Assembly (NCBI GenBank): GCA_930367205.1
Contig: OV884009.1
Location: 98,663,189 to 98,727,188 of the forward strand
Origin: Acanthosoma haemorrhoidale
Lineage: Eukaryota > Arthropoda > Insecta > Hemiptera > Acanthosomatidae
Length of the DNA stretch: 64,000 nt
Direction: 5' to 3'
Program-made: the position numbers and the translations under genes
The notes under the pieces: generated by a model
Told to the model about the DNA's origin: nothing
Seen by the model: only the letters and a program-made list of their open reading frames with translations
The model's database searches: none
Part shown: in pieces, positions 10,739 to 23,782 of the stretch
Layout of the letters: each line of letters begins with the position of its first letter
Position numbering within the stretch: position 1 is the stretch's first letter

Positions 10739-12411
10739 CTTTCTTCTCACTAATCCCACCACAATGGTGCCAGGGGGTAGGTCGGAACGGCTAAAAAGTC
10801 CTTTTAATCGCTCATGAAACAAATTACTGTTTTTATTGCAAGTCTCTATTGAGACCGTCGGTGATGCCAACTAAATATTTTATTTTATTTATTTTGTATT
10901 TTATTAACAATTTGTGTAATTTAGGCCTGTTTCGTCGTTGTTATAAACTTGCTCTGGGCGCATGTTATTTTCTATAGCTAGTTGTCGCCACGAGAAGCTC
11001 CGACTACTGGAAGTCGAATTAGTGAGGTTTTGTTTTATATTTACTATGTACGGAGTGATCCGGAGTATGTTGAATATATATTTAAAATTCCAGAAACATT
11101 AGACTATTTTTATGGTCACTATTGCAGATTGGAAACGCAGACAATCGCCTGCAGTTTAAAAGACCTGGTTACAGAAAATAAAGTCATACTTAAAACGAAT
11201 ATTTTAACGAAATTTGATATAGGTATAGTATTCAATCTTACTCACCACTTTTAATATAGTAATAATTATGATTCAAAGTATATAGAGTGAAATTAAACAG
11301 TAGATAGCTGACATAGGATGGAGATACATCGGAGTGGGGGAGATAGGAAACAAGATGGAAGGTTCTTTGGCTGGGGGTTGTGGCGATTAGATTTAACTAA
11401 ATCTAGGTTCGTGCTTAGTGAATCTCCTACGTGAAATATGCTGGAAGTCTTCCGGCTAAGGCCCTTCCAATTGCCACGTGTACGCGGGATGTCAGCAGAT
11501 TCTTGTCAATCAAGAAAATATCTGCTCTTTCTTGTTTCGCAATTAACTTACTTCTAAGATGATTAATCCAAGGAGGAGCAAGATGAGGGAAAATGATGAC
11601 TGGACAGCTAAGAACAATTGTAAGTCCATCTAACACATACACCTAACAACATAGAAGAATGATTAATTCCCCGACGATACGAGGAAGAAATAGGATGCAA
11701 CAATAGACCATACCATTCGCTCACTGGTCCAATGCAAAAAGAGTTATCAATTTCATTCTAAATACAGAATAACTTATTCGACCGTTCATTCATCAAAGAT
11801 ATGTTTAACTAATCCACTTTCCTTGCCAGCTTCTTTGGAAGTCTTATTGTATTATTAATGATTATTACCAAAACAAATACTGGCAGATTTAGGACCTGGC
11901 TAATATCCAGTCGTGTATTCAACCAACTGACCAACTTAGAAGTTCTTTGACGGGTGAGGATTTTCTCAATACCAATTCATTCAAGGCAAACTGTTGCTGA
12001 GAGATAGTTTGTATGTGTTTTTATTTAAGCTATTTTGAATAATTTTAATTAAATAATAATTACATTTTTATAAAACATTTTAATATATATCCTTTCCATA
12101 TTGTAAATTTTTCTTGTGGTATTGATTCTACTTGGATGGGGTAAATACTGGGCCACTATATTTGAATGGGTCCGCCCTCCTCGTGTTAAAAATGAATTTG
12201 TTGCTCGGGTAAGATGGTACCCGTCATCCTACTGGAAGCCACCCAATCAGGCTATGACCTATGACCGTCTTTTTATGTCCAAAATAAGAAATGCCCTTGT
12301 ATATCCCAAAAGCGAAATGCAAAAAAAGGAGGGCACTATAAAAAATTATTATTATTATTAGCAAAAGATTTTGACCAGGGAGAATTCATATAGGGAATAT
12401 GATAATGGTGC
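10739..12411. other. no gene recognised; one unassigned 90-codon ORF
   Basis: An open frame on + at 10982-11254 (TTG-initiated; contains RSDPEYVEYIFKIPETLDYF) has normal amino-acid composition but no family I recognise. A frame at 12116-12361 ends in a run of tyrosines encoded by an (ATT)n microsatellite. Neither has strong gene context. Confidence 0.3.
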
Positions 12412-12485
12412 AGTCATCACTAGCTCAGTTGCAACCTAATATCTAGGAGTGCCAATACCTGTCAGGTTCGAGTCCCCATCCTCCC
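12412..12485 (+). repeat. tRNA-derived SINE head
   Basis: A box A-like TAGCTCAGTTGC is followed about 40 bases later by a box B-like GGTTCGAGTCC, the internal RNA polymerase III promoter of tRNA genes. Stems are too degraded for a functional tRNA, so a tRNA-derived SINE is the better reading. Confidence 0.55.
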
Positions 12486-13360
12486 GATTCATTATTTATT
12501 TGGTGGGTAATTCTTATTTATAATAGTGATATCTATTCCATAATAAAAATTGTGTGCTTTTATAGTGGTATTTCATTGTCTTCCGAAGAATATGAAACTG
12601 GCACTGTGCCCTTAAAAATGTGTATTGTTATCAAAACCTTTCTTCGCCATCCGATAGATGTTTCTTGCAAAGAGCCTTCATCCGATATACATCTTCGGTT
12701 TTCCTTCTCTTCTGTGCATTTTATGTTCCGCTCTGTTTATCATCACTGTCAAAGAAAATCAACAATAAGGGGACTCACAAAAATGTACAACTACACTGAA
12801 ACTGAGAGTGCCCTTCCTCTTCTTCCTGTTAGATAGGTAGATAAAATATTTGTTATATTAATAATGTTTTAAACAGCTAGAATAATACGTGCTTGAGATA
12901 TACTTTTTTACCTAAATTAATTACATGATTTACAGTAAAATTTCTGAATAACCTAATACAGTAGATTCCCGAAATGAATGATAGCACCTCAATGAAAGAA
13001 GACAAAAAAAAATGACCAAAAAAACCTTACGAATTTAGTGATTAAAGGCAAATTATTAGACAATGTACACCAATGCCAATGAAGTATCTGGTCCCAATGC
13101 CCAATAAAGTAGGGAAATTGCTATAAAAGCACATACGAAAAGGTGAAACGTGATTTAAAATCAAAACTGCATTTGCGAAAATCGAATATAACTGTTTTAA
13201 GAGAAAATGAAAATACGATATCTAATATCGTTTGACGGTTGCCTAAAGAGAAGATATCACAAGGCCAGCACATGGGGTAGTGAGCGAACGAAAATGGCGG
13301 AGGTTTCCAGTATCACAGAGATAGGGTAGAAGAGAGCGGCAACGACTTCACTTTAGCCTT
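12486..13360. other. no gene recognised
   Basis: A 94-codon ORF at 12552-12836 has no recognisable domains. The remainder is AT-rich. Confidence 0.3.
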
Positions 13361-13684
13361 ACCACAGGGGATTCGTGTCCCAGACGGGGTTCCCTCATGG
13401 GTCTCGCTCACTGTTGACGGGACCATGGGGTAAGGCCAACTTATTGTTATTTACAAAGGGACTTCACTCTACCTTGGCACAACGGTGCATTCTTGATGAA
13501 CACCCCCGATACTACGGCTGCTCAACCTGCATCACGCCCCTGGAGATGGCGAAGTGCGCTGGTCCCTGCAACTCCTTCCACTTCTGGACAGAGATGAGGA
13601 AGGCCCTGTAATTCTCCTCTTCTACCTAAGTCTGACTCATTCAAGCTATATTGCAAATTCAGCAAACCATCCGTGCTCTTGCAG
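13361..13684 (-). repeat. unnamed two-copy repeat, copy 1
   Basis: Shares a long stretch with 46852-47246 in the same orientation. Common blocks include CGTGTCCCAGACG, GGTTCCCTCA, GGGTCTCGCTCACT, CTGCTCAACCTGCATCAC and CCATCCGTGCTCTTGCA (GCATCC in copy 2). It is GC-richer than its flanks. On the minus strand copy 2 encodes an uninterrupted peptide (see 46999-47232); here the equivalent frame (ENYRAFLI..., ISRGVMQVEQP) has stops. Probably a fragment of a retroelement or of a duplicated gene; not identified. Confidence 0.6.
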
Positions 13685-14867
13685 CTGACGTCACTACTTT
13701 CCCTGTTCGCAATCGAGGACATAGAATAAAAAAATAAAAAATAATGCATGATTGCGATTAGTTTTATATTTTCAATTTTGATGTTTCCTAGCTGAAAAAT
13801 GAAAAAAATATTTGCTTGGAAAAATATTTTTAAATAATGATTATGCATGACCGTGGCTGTCCTTGAGTTAGCATTTGGATACATATGTTGCTTGAAAAGT
13901 GCCTATATTTTTAAAAACTATGACAATCTAGAAATATGACGCATTAATGCACAAAAAGCGACAATGGTTTATTACAGGCGAATACTAAAATAGTGTCCCT
14001 TTAATACATGTAACTACCGTGCCGTTTGGGAAATGTATGGAAATTTCGGGATGTGAAGTATTGTTATGGGTAACGGCTACACTGGCAACCAGGATGGATG
14101 ATATCTACCCGGCCTCAATCGCAAGGTCACTTGTATGCACTCAATATGGTTGGTGACTTGTCTATTGGCCTCCAAAGGCGCCATCATAAGTTTTCAAACT
14201 TAACTCTTAAGTTAGTTAGCAAAGTAATTAGATTATGATTCCTCATGTATTACGTTTTTTTCATTATAAAATATTTTATTGCATGCAATAAAAATGTACT
14301 ATCGGCTAATTTGTATTATTTTACGAAAAAAATGAATTTGTCTTTGTAAATGTAACTAACTACCTGCCAAAAATCTTGCGACTACCATGGATTTGCCGAT
14401 GACACGGAAGTTACACTGACTAGCAAAAAAAAACAAATCCGAGCTGAGACAAAATACTATGCGATGGATTTATTTTTTCACAATCGGGGGGGGGGGGGAG
14501 TCCACTCCCTGTATACAAGCCTGGGCACAAAAGATTTATCAGAGCGAGTTTTACACATTTTGAGATTAATCTAAAGGATTTTTTTATTCAGTGTCAAATT
14601 CCTAGCGAATTCAATGCAATTGGAGGGAATATCTCGGGGATTTGTTTTCTGAGGGACTCATTTAAGGACTCTAATTCAGTGTTAATTCCCCGCAATTTCA
14701 GAATAATCTTAGTATTTTTTTTTTCTGAAAAGCCAAAAGCTATATCAGATCGGATTTTCCACATTTCGTGATTAATCCTTGGGATTTCTTTTCTGAAAGA
14801 CTGTTCCTACTCCCAGAGCCCACGCATTTGTACGATTTTTGTTTTATTCTTTTAAATAAACAAATCT
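13685..14867. other. no gene recognised
   Basis: AT-rich, with a run of G at about 14487-14499. No coding evidence. Confidence 0.35.
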
Positions 14868-16092
14868 TCGTGATGATGGTTCTGGGCGGCTTCCAATGGG
14901 AATAGGTCGGAAGAATTCGGTCTACATCTTTTCCGTACTTTCACACCTCACCTTTCTCATAAAAACCATACTCATGGCAAAACTGTTGAAGATTTTCTCA
15001 CTTCACCTATTCCTCTCTCCCTTCCACCAAAAGCCGTTAATCCCTCTGAGGTCAAATACCTTCTGAAAAACCCCTGGATGTGATCTCCATACTCCTCCAA
15101 TTCTCCAACAAGTTCCTCCTAAAGCCATAATCTTCCTAACCTACATTTATAATTATATTTTTCGAACGACGCACTATCCTCTCCTCTAGGAACATTCTAT
15201 CGTTGTGCTGCTTGCTAAACCCGGTAAACCATCCAATGACGCCTCATCTTACCGTCCAATTAGCCTTACTCCCTATCCTCTCAAAAATATTTCAAGAACT
15301 CCTAATAAAACGTCTACTTCCATATTGAATCCAAAAACCTTTTTCTATTCAACAGTATGGTTTCCGTCTCCGACATTCCACTGCACAACAAGGCCTTTGC
15401 ATTGTTGGTCACATATCCTCAGCCCTTGAATCCAAACAGTATTGCACTGCTCCCTTCCTGCACATAGCTCAAGCTTTTGACAGGGTTTGGCACGCAGGTT
15501 TGCTTCACATGCTCAAATATATTTACCACAGACCCTTTTCCTAATCCTACAGTCTAACCTCTCAAACCGTCTAACTTCAAATACATACCATCTCTCAATA
15601 GAAATTAAATTACTAAACCACGAAGTTATACTTATGCCAATCTGCACACACGGAATAGGGCTATAGGGGACATCAAAAAAGTCTAACATCAAGCGTAACC
15701 ATCAGTCAAAAGTCCTGAGAATAATAGAATAATAAAACCCTTCATAATGATCGTAATACACCTTACATTCTTGATCTCATCCCTTCCAAGTTAATGAAGT
15801 TAATGAGACCTGGCTATGGCCTGTTTCTCCAATCATGTCCTGAGCGTATGTGGCTCTCGCGCTCTTGGTTGGCTTGTATCTAGTGACGTGCCTGATAGAG
15901 GAGCGTGGGGGACTTCCCAAGACTCCACTTCCTCTTTCGCATGCGAGGGAGTTAACAACCCTGTGGATTTCGGAGGTCTCTGGGCTGTTTGTATACACTG
16001 TTCGAAATACTGCATGAATGAGAATATTTATCACAATTACTTATTGCCCAATAAGACAGATTGTAATTTTATCACAATAAAGAAGTTCATAT
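14868..16092 (+). mobile_element. Jockey-type non-LTR retrotransposon, copy A, 5' truncated and deleted
   Basis: Starts in the end of the endonuclease/linker region and continues into reverse transcriptase: SIVVLLAKPGKPSNDASSYR at about 15190 and AQAFDRVWHAGLLHML at about 15470. The central RT with the catalytic FADD box is deleted. After the coding part comes a 3' UTR of about 330 bases that ends CAATTACTTATTGCCCAATA...AATAAAG and is shared with copies B and D. Frameshifts and stops occur in several places, so it is inactive. Closest relatives in this window are 33310-35238 and 37640-38235. Confidence 0.88.
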
Positions 16093-17474
16093 ATTCTTCT
16101 AAAAAACTCACTGGGGTTTTATTATCATAGGATTACATGTCATATTTATTATTATGTTAAGCAAAAGTATGAGGCTGTGTTTTTATTATCAGTGCTTTTT
16201 ATTATTTATATGGGTACACGCTAAAGGAACTGATCCTAGATATTTCACACTGAAACTAGAACTAGACTGAACACAATGTAAGTGTGTGTTGTTTATCACA
16301 CAATTATCTTATTGTGCTTCTTTTTGTGTTCATTATTGTACTAGTTTAATTGATAAACTTTTTTTTAAGTAGGACTGTCAATTAGGTATAGTATATTTAG
16401 TCTAATCACGTGTACATACCTTTACGTTTTGTTGTCGGTTTATAATAGTTCTAAAGCTGAGATAAATGTAGGAAGATCGAATTAGGGGGAGTAGTATAGA
16501 CATGACACAGGCACCCTGTGGGACATTTGCAGATAGGTAGGCGTTAGATGAGTTTAAGTTGTTAATAGTAATAAAACAAATGTTTTATTGATTATGCAGG
16601 AGTGAATTAGATATATCGTTGACGGTGAAATATTATTTTGTGGACACGTCCTACATTTCATACGGTATTAGATGCTTTTTCTATTTCCAAATCCTTTTGT
16701 AGAATTTCGTTTTCACTATTCACCTGGTAATAAAATCTGTTGACAATTATGTTCATTATAATAAACTTGAATGTTTACTTCATATGTAGACAAAACAATC
16801 AAGAGGGTTTCATGATCTATGTTTTTCTTGAGAGATATTACAATCCAATCAATATTGCCACTAATTTCACTTTTACTTGTTGGTATTTGGATGGAGTACA
16901 ACCGTTTGTAGAAAATTGTTTTATGTTTGATACACTATATATTAACCTCAATACAAGTTACTGTAGAATTCTCAACAAACGCGAAATGTGGCATTGACCC
17001 GTGCTGAAAGCTGTCATTGTGAAGGAAAGACGTGCGTTAGCACAAATATCGGTACATGAAGGGGTTTCGGATTACAAGAAGCACATACACTGCCGCTAGG
17101 CCGGATCGAGCTACGCCTGGTTTTGAAGTCAAAGAGCCGTCAGTGCTGTTGAGCGAAGAGCCCCTATTGCTTTTTAGCCGCTATTGGAGTAATCCGGAGC
17201 CTTGTGGCCCTCTTTTGGCCAGAAGGGTAACCGAACCGTTTAGGCTTTGTGTTTCTGGCAGATATCATTTGTTTTCCTCGAGAGCAAATCAACAATCTAA
17301 TTATACCTTCAACAAAAACATGAATCAGCCTTAATTTTAATTACAGGTGAAATTGGTAGTAGTTGGCAATTTTTATGTTTAACGTACCATCAGTAACAAA
17401 GAATATTAGTGAATACATTATTCACTGACATATGTTGGTAGATGCCAGTTTGGCCAAGGAAGCTAAACATCTTT
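16093..17474. other. mostly AT-rich; one GC-richer ORF of unknown nature
   Basis: A 92-codon frame at 17056-17334 (MKGFRITRSTYTAARPDRAT...) is distinctly richer in GC than its flanks, which suggests a fragment of some inserted element, but no domain is recognised. The rest shows nothing. Confidence 0.3.
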
Positions 17475-17760
17475 TCATGGAGCTTCTCTTCCTTTATTCT
17501 GCCTGTCGCCCTGGTAGTCTGTTTCTGTGACAAGCAGTTTGTAGGTGATATGATAAACGGTTAATGTTCCGTTATTGCACCCCTCGCAGGCTAGTCTGTT
17601 AAAGTTGAGAATACGGTTCATGTGGGTCGGCCTAGCATGTCCTATTCTCAAAGGGGCAATTCCTTGCCAATGCTTTGGCGTCATTCCATTCGGCGTCATC
17701 CAAGACATAAGCTCCACATGGTGGATATTTCTTCTCGCCATATAATGCAATCAAATATCC
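17475..17760 (-). pseudogene. C-terminal fragment of an RNase-H-type non-LTR retrotransposon
   Basis: The minus strand encodes MTPKHWQGIAPLRIGHARPT followed by CEGCNNGTLTVYHI. The R(I/L)GH...(P/L)TH...C..C....LTV.HI arrangement is the zinc-binding tail found after RNase H in Jockey- and R1-like LINEs. The frame breaks soon after. Only the last part of ORF2 is present, with no catalytic domain. Confidence 0.6.
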
Positions 17761-18054
17761 TTGTAAGATATCCACGTAAAGCACAGGGTACTTGACAATG
17801 AGCACTGACACTGCAAGGGATTCTGGCTTTTATAAATGGACGGTACCCAAACAACTCATGTCTAACGTTTGACAGCCTCAATTATTTGTTTGCATGTAGG
17901 ACGAGCTGCCTGGTCGATACATATCCACCGAGGGCCCGCACAACCTCGACTAAATAAGTACTAAGCTGATAAGAAAAAGTCCACACGGTGTCCAGCAACA
18001 GCGAGCACTAACGATTGCACAAGAAAGCGGCCAAGGTCCAAATAATCCATACCT

Positions 18055-18122
18055 CACCAACAGCCAAGACTTGAACCCTCCTACGTCAGCTGTTGCATAG
18101 CCCATAGCACGGCAACTTCCTC
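18055..18122 (-). repeat. tRNA-derived SINE head
   Basis: On the minus strand GTTGCCGTGCTATGGGCTA (box A-like) is followed by GAGGGTTCAAGTCTTGG (box B-like) at tRNA-like spacing. The predicted stems are incomplete, so it is not a functional tRNA gene. Confidence 0.5.
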
Positions 18123-19614
18123 CCTGCCCTAATTGCAATCAATCAACTTCCCGCTCCTTTGTACTTTGCACCTATTAGGATATAGCTTCCAATTGGCCCG
18201 GCTTCCGCTTCAGTTTTTAAGTAACAGTAATTTTCTTTCGTCTGTTTGTGGCATACTGAACATACATACTACAGTTAACAATTTCGCAACATTTAAGACT
18301 CATAAACACTTTAATTATAAAGCAGCTCACCAAGGGATAGTTTACTACACAGGCAGAGAGGAGGGATGGGCTGGGGGGTGGGGTGTTGAGGAATGACCTG
18401 TAGATCAGTCTTCTGCGGGTTTAAAAACGGAACTTCTTGATTTTACTTTGACGTACAGAGGGTAGGGTTAAGTGCGAGTTGTTTCGTTCTTTTGTAGGTA
18501 TTTGGCATAATCATTTAATTTTTTCATATTTTTGAGAAAGAGATTTTCAATGTCGGAGATAGTTTATCTCCGTAAACTATCTATCTAATAAAATATATTT
18601 TTTGTAAAAATAGCTGAGTAGTTTTTTCACAATGATTTAATAAATTGCAAGGAACTGACGTGGAAGAGACTACCGGAGTCTTGTAATACCTCTTTAAAAT
18701 CGTTTCTCTACTTGTTTATTGTTTTATTTTTCCCACTAATATATACTACAGTTAATATTGATGCTAACATGTAGTGATCAATTATTTACATATGTATACA
18801 TACATATACCTTATTTTTTTTAGCCACATTGTCCAAGCATCCTCAATGGCCCTAGATATGAGAGACCAATATTCTTTACGACAGCAAGTGATGTGATTAG
18901 AACTGGAGACAATAAATAAAGTTTTCCTCCGTCGAAACAATCCGTTTGGTGTCGCGATTGGATACTCCTTCTCAACGAACTGTGAATAGATGGTTCGAGA
19001 AATTCATTCAGAAAATCATCATTCGATCGAAGCGCTGTGGGCCTCTGTTGAGGCAAGCCCTGGAGTACGAAGCAAAAGAGCTTGTAGTTTCCTAATCCAC
19101 CATAAATCAAATGTACAATAAATATGTACATAAAATAAAGCACAATAAATGGGCTGCATTACTTAGGAAAAGTGAATTGCTTATAAGGAGTGGTTCCACG
19201 TGGTTTAACAACACAGCAGACACGCTGCTCTACATAAATTTGTCAACTACTTTTGTAAAACCTAAATGACCATCGTTTCAAAAGAACCCAGGTCTACAAA
19301 AAAAAGCTTTGATTTGAGTTTGAGAACTTTTATTTCATATCAGCGAACTCTTTTCTTTTTCTACCATCACTGGCAGATAGTGTTCAATTTTGAGATCTCA
19401 AGTAGGTAAAGTAATAAAAATGATGATTAAGGAAATCAGGATTGGCCGATAGTTTTTATTAATTACATTAATACATTATTATAAATATTTTATATAGATC
19501 TGTATAGATATAAGTTTGCCGGAGTGGGAAATGATATGTATTTAATTTTGTTATTTATTTTTATGAAAACGTGTTTTCTTCCCTTTGAAACTTCTTCGTG
19601 TGCTCTTCCTCCCG
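18123..19614. other. no gene recognised
   Basis: A frame near 18955-19060 reads DTPSQRTVNRWFEKF, which resembles a helix-turn-helix of a transposase N-terminus, but it is too short and isolated to call. The rest is AT-rich. Confidence 0.3.
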
Positions 19615-20850
19615 GAACTTACCCAAGTGACTCTTCAGGTGGTTCACACAGTAGCATCCAGCAATAGTCCGCCAGCTTGCCCGCCTTGATGTCCTGTTGG
19701 AACCTTTCCCCTTGTTCTTCACTAACGTTCCCTAAGCTTTTTGGGAAATAGTTCACTTGTGAGTGTTAAGAAGTAAACTTTCAAACTCTTGTTGCAGCCT
19801 AGTGGTTGAATAGCCTTCAACATGTATTCCACGATACACATATAATTGGGGCCCTTCATGTTACCAAGTAACATCTCAACAACCTCTTGGAACGAATTCC
19901 AGGCTTTCTTTTCGTGCTCATTCATGGCCTGGGTGAAATGTGTTTCTGAAAAAAGTTTCCTGATGTCTGGGCCAACAAAGGCTTCTTCTCTTAGCTTGGC
20001 ATCACTTAAACCAGAAACTCTGGAGTATATGTACTTGAAACATTCACCATCTTATTGAGAGATTTCACAGACTGCTTTATCGGCCCTAGTTATATTTGTA
20101 GAGGAGGTAGTAAGATTTTTTCTCAAGGACCAAACTTTCCCTAATAACATTTTTTTCTCCTGGCAACAGAGCTTTTTGCAAGGCCAGTCCTTTTTTTCCA
20201 GTGTGATTTTTTATCACGGCTATCTCATCAACATAAAAAACATGGAAACTTTGTGTAGCCTATGTTGACCTAAGAACAAGGTTATTCCTTTCTCTACATA
20301 CCTCATTTAACGAATTCATTCGAGATGTAATAGAAAATTGTCGTATGTTTCTTTTAAATGTACCGAATGACCAAGTAGAATTAAAGCACATGTATTTGCA
20401 TTGTGTAAAAAAACAGCTTTTAGAATTATACGAGTCAATGAGTTGACTATTCCTGATGATCTCTCACTGAGTCGTTCAGCTCCCGTGAGGATCGTCCTCT
20501 GAACTATCAGGTTCGAAATCACTATTCTGAAAAGGAAAATTTTCACCATACTTCTTCATCTCTTTCCCAATCAACGCTGTCCAAGTCATAAGGGGGCTGA
20601 GAAACGTGTAGTCGAGAACCGTGTGGTACCGGACGATTAGCAGATTAAAGATTAGGGTAGTTAATGACGTTTTTATTTTTTGAGTTGTACCTTGAACATC
20701 ACAGATGCAAAAGTAACAGTCATTGCCATGATTTTTTCGCCCCCGCCACATCATTGGGATATTAAATTTAAACGATTTTAACTCACCTTTGTGGCACAAG
20801 CGATGGTTTTTCACGGTTTCAGCACACCAAAAAAACATGAAGAGTATCTG
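19615..20850 (-). pseudogene. near full-span pseudogene of the GERFHQD transposon-associated protein
   Basis: This is the most complete copy in the window. Reading on - from 20850 it shows, in order: an N-terminal zinc-type segment (IPMMWRGRKNHGNDCYFCIC); RPVPHGSRLHVSQPP; KAVFLHNANTCALILLGHSV and HLKETYDNF at about 20316-20420; LREEAFVGPDIRKLF near 20000; AWNSFQEVVEMLLGNMKGPN (ORF 19722-19925); and the C-terminal signature GNVSEEQGERFQQDIK...LADYCWML near 19630-19735. Several stops and frame changes separate the blocks, and parts between them are missing. Biochemical function is unknown. The order of blocks matches what I recall of uncharacterised arthropod hypothetical proteins that occur in many copies per genome. 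Confidence 0.8.
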
Positions 20851-21059
20851 CCAAAATCATGAAATCAAATTTCTAGTTTTTGACCTGTGGAACTGTTACT
20901 TGCGATGAAAAATGGATTTATTGGAGAAACCCAAAGACGAAGAAACAATTGTTAATAGTGCCAGTCGCTAACCAATAATTCGAAATAATTGTCATTATTT
21001 GACATGCTCTCTTGTGTTTTACAATTGCAAAGGCGTAATTCGTCATGAATTCATTCCAT

Positions 21060-21450
21060 AATGTCGAACCATTGATTCAGAACTTTATAGTGATCAGTTT
21101 CAAAAAATGTATTGGTAACCAGGATCGGTAAACAGAGATCGGCTTTTGTTTCAACAGGATAATGCCCGACAAAATACTTTTCATTGCATGAAACAAAAAA
21201 ATTCATAGCTCGATGGGTTTGAACTTTTCCTCCACCCTGCTTACAGTCCCGACTACGCACCTTCCGACGACCTCCTGCTCCGGTCAATGGCTCACTAACA
21301 AAACTCAGGAAAAACCTTCAATTCTCTGAAGGAGGTTTAAAACAGAGTTGGAGCTGAATCGTTCCATTCAAAACCCAAAGAGTAGTATTGTGAAGGAATT
21401 TGGCAGCCTCGAGATGAAACCTGACAAAAGAACTCAACGGTAGATACTGG
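21060..21450 (+). pseudogene. mariner transposase C-terminal fragment
   Basis: One frame reads LLFQQDNARQNTFHCMKQK, then HPAYSPDYAPSDDLLLRSM, then NSLKEV and SIVKEFGSLE. The QDNAR motif holds the second catalytic aspartate and PAYSPDYAPSD the third, spaced as in the mariner D,D34D group. It differs from the mariner at 416-1384, so it is a second family. Stops and a missing N-terminal half make it inactive. TIRs were not identified. Confidence 0.8.
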
Positions 21451-22139
21451 AATATTAAAATAAAATTATTTTTAAATTAGCAAGAAAAATGTTTATTTTT
21501 TACGTCTCGTTGCATTATTATCCACATTAAATTCAACAATGTATTGATCTCAAATAACTATTCACGAAGTGTCACGATTCACTCGTACAAGTTTGAAAGC
21601 AAAACCTATCTTTTCGCGGTTTTCAATAAGAATTTGTTTTTTTGCTTGTATATCTAATCTAGATTAGATGGTTTTATTTTGATGGTGTTTGAGCATGAGT
21701 TTTCTGTTACGTTGTTTTATGTACGGAAATTGATATAAATGCTCCATTTGACAAGATGTGTAAGTAGTAACCATCTTGATAAATACATGATTACTTTTAT
21801 TTGTTTTCAATAATGTTTTTTTCTTGTATCTTTGAAATTCTTTTTCGTTAGAATCTTTAATGCATTCTTAATTTGCACCGCATTGCAATGTAAGTAGAAC
21901 CTCCTAACCACCTCCAGGGTGAGCACTAATGTTCCCTTAAAAAGTAAACAAATCCACGGAGTTAGGGCCGACCGAAGGTGGTCGCCGTAGTTTGTAGGTG
22001 GCGATGAGGTGCTAGTGTTAGGAGTTCATTATCTCAATCTTAAATTCGAATTTCTTAATGAGATTCCCTATATTTTTTTCAAATAGTTACTCATTTATCC
22101 TCGCTGAGTTTGAGGCTGAACCCCGAACAGACCAGTCCC
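21451..22139. other. no gene recognised
   Basis: Mostly AT-rich. A GC-richer patch at about 21900-22020 shows no clear frame. Confidence 0.35.
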
Positions 22140-22225
22140 CCAAAGAAACAATCCTAAGTTTACCCTGGGATTAAGCCCGGGGTTCCCGCAGTTATATACG
22201 TCAGTATAACGTAACCAACGCACTA
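22140..22225 (-). repeat. possible tRNA-like SINE fragment
   Basis: On - the sequence CCGTAGTGCGTTGGTTACG looks like a box A, and CGGGCTTAATCCCAGG about 35 bases later like a weak box B. The match is degraded. Confidence 0.3.
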
Positions 22226-22299
22226 CGGTGACGGTGAATGTTTCAACACCTCCTGACTTCCCCCCCCCATCTATCTCTGCGCCTCAAGCTCGCGATGGT

Positions 22300-22600
22300 T
22301 GACCACGGCTCTGATGTACGGTGCACCGCTTTTTAGTCATCTGACGGAAGCGACTCGCACTGTTTCAAAACGGGTTACTCATGAAACTGATCCGACAAAC
22401 CTTCTTCCGACAGCGGAGAAACAGTGAACTCCACGAAGACTTCGATCTCCCTACGGTTGATGAATTCATCTGCCATAGAGATATCAAATTCTTTGATTCG
22501 CTGCAGTATCTTATCAACCCTGTGTTAAACACGATTTCCCCCTCTCCTTTTCCCCATCGATGGCAGAAGCAAGTCGAGGCGGGAACGCGGGAGGTGTAAT
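22300..22600 (+). pseudogene. Jockey-like LINE, ORF2 C-terminal fragment
   Basis: ALMYGAPLFSHL (the conserved YGA(P/E).W block after the RT thumb) at about 22308 is followed, in another frame, by NSELHEDFDLPTVDEFICHR and FFDSLQYLINPVL. The last blocks match the usual end of Jockey ORF2. A frameshift separates them. The sequence differs from Jockey copies A to C, so it belongs to another family. Confidence 0.6.
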
Positions 22601-23179
22601 TTAGTATGTAAGATAAGTTTTAAGATAGTTTAAGTCCCTTATGTAGTCCGAAGGTGAAGCCTATCACCTGGTCCTCCTTTCATTGTATAACTTTCAGACT
22701 AGTAATTGTGAACTGCTTATTATGCAAAGCCTGCAAAGGAGCCAATCACAGCTCAATTTTATTGTATATAAATTTCAATTTTTTAAACTATTATTATTAT
22801 AGGGGTTAAGGAGGGGGGAAAGTCAATGTTCCCTTACCGTAAGGTGAGCCCCATTACCTTTCTACCTTTGTGTAGCACCAGAAGATGTTTAATGAACATT
22901 TTATTATAAAATATTAATGATGTAAATAATAAATAAATTATAAAATGTAGGCCACTACAGTACATATAAATAGACTGTATAATGTAAATAGATTAATTGC
23001 GAGAATCTATATTTTATTTTGTAATTTTGTGAGGATGAAAAAAAGTGACTGTTTCCTTATATTGTGTATTATTTCTAGTTATTTAGTAAACTAAGCTACA
23101 TAAAAAATATGTTGTATTCAACGGTTTTAATTCTATGTTGTTTGAGCAAGCATGCCTGGACCTATATTTACAATCATCA
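22601..23179. other. no gene recognised
   Basis: Probably includes the 3' region of the preceding LINE fragment; a G-rich patch GGGGTTAAGGAGGGGGGAAA sits at 22801-22820. Otherwise AT-rich. Confidence 0.3.
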
Positions 23180-23437
23180 AAAATGTTTATTGCATTAAAA
23201 TCTGCCTTATTGGGCAATAGGTAATTGTGATCAATGTTCTCATTCGTACCATATTTACAATTCATCATTCAATCGCTCATTCATATAGTATTTAGACTAT
23301 ATGACAGTCAGAGGCCTCCTAAATGCACATGGATGTCACCTTCCACGCATGCGAAAGAGGAAGCGGAGTCTTGGGAAGTCCTCCACGCTCCTCCATCAAC
23401 CGCGTCACCGGGTACGAGCCTAGACCGTGAGAGTCAA
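23180..23437 (-). repeat. Jockey 3' UTR fragment, copy D
   Basis: On - this matches the last ~250 bases of Jockey copies A and B: the block around GACTCCGCTTCCTCTTTCGC and the terminal CAATTACCTATTGCCCAATA. It consists of 3' UTR only, as expected for a strongly 5'-truncated LINE insertion. Confidence 0.8.
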
Positions 23438-23782
23438 AACACGTTTTATTAATAATATTCATCATGGTTTGGAACTTTAATTGACTATAATTACATAAAG
23501 CCATTAAAACTGTCATGAAATAGTATTGGGGATTTTTCGTTTGCGTTTCTCATAGAGGGATGATTTTTTACATGTAACTTTTACTTGATGCTCGCGGTGG
23601 TTAACGATATACTAATGTTGGTAGCTCAAAAAAAAATTCTAAAATATCTTTTAAAACACAACATTACAAAACCATTTGTTCTCTCATCCAAGTGGATCTC
23701 CAATACTAGTGGATCTACAAATACAATTAACTAAGTAATAAAACTAATCATTATTTTAGCAGTCGTTTAATAAGAAACTCAC

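Noticed and set aside
10682..10870. A 62-codon minus-strand gene
   Set aside because: Only its last 15 or so codons match the GERFHQD family; the rest is a chance open frame.
12412..12485. A functional tRNA gene
   Set aside because: Box A and box B are present but the acceptor and T stems do not pair, and no anticodon arm is convincing.
18955..19060. A transposase N-terminus (TVNRWFEKF)
   Set aside because: The helix-turn-helix-like match is too short and has no continuation or TIRs.
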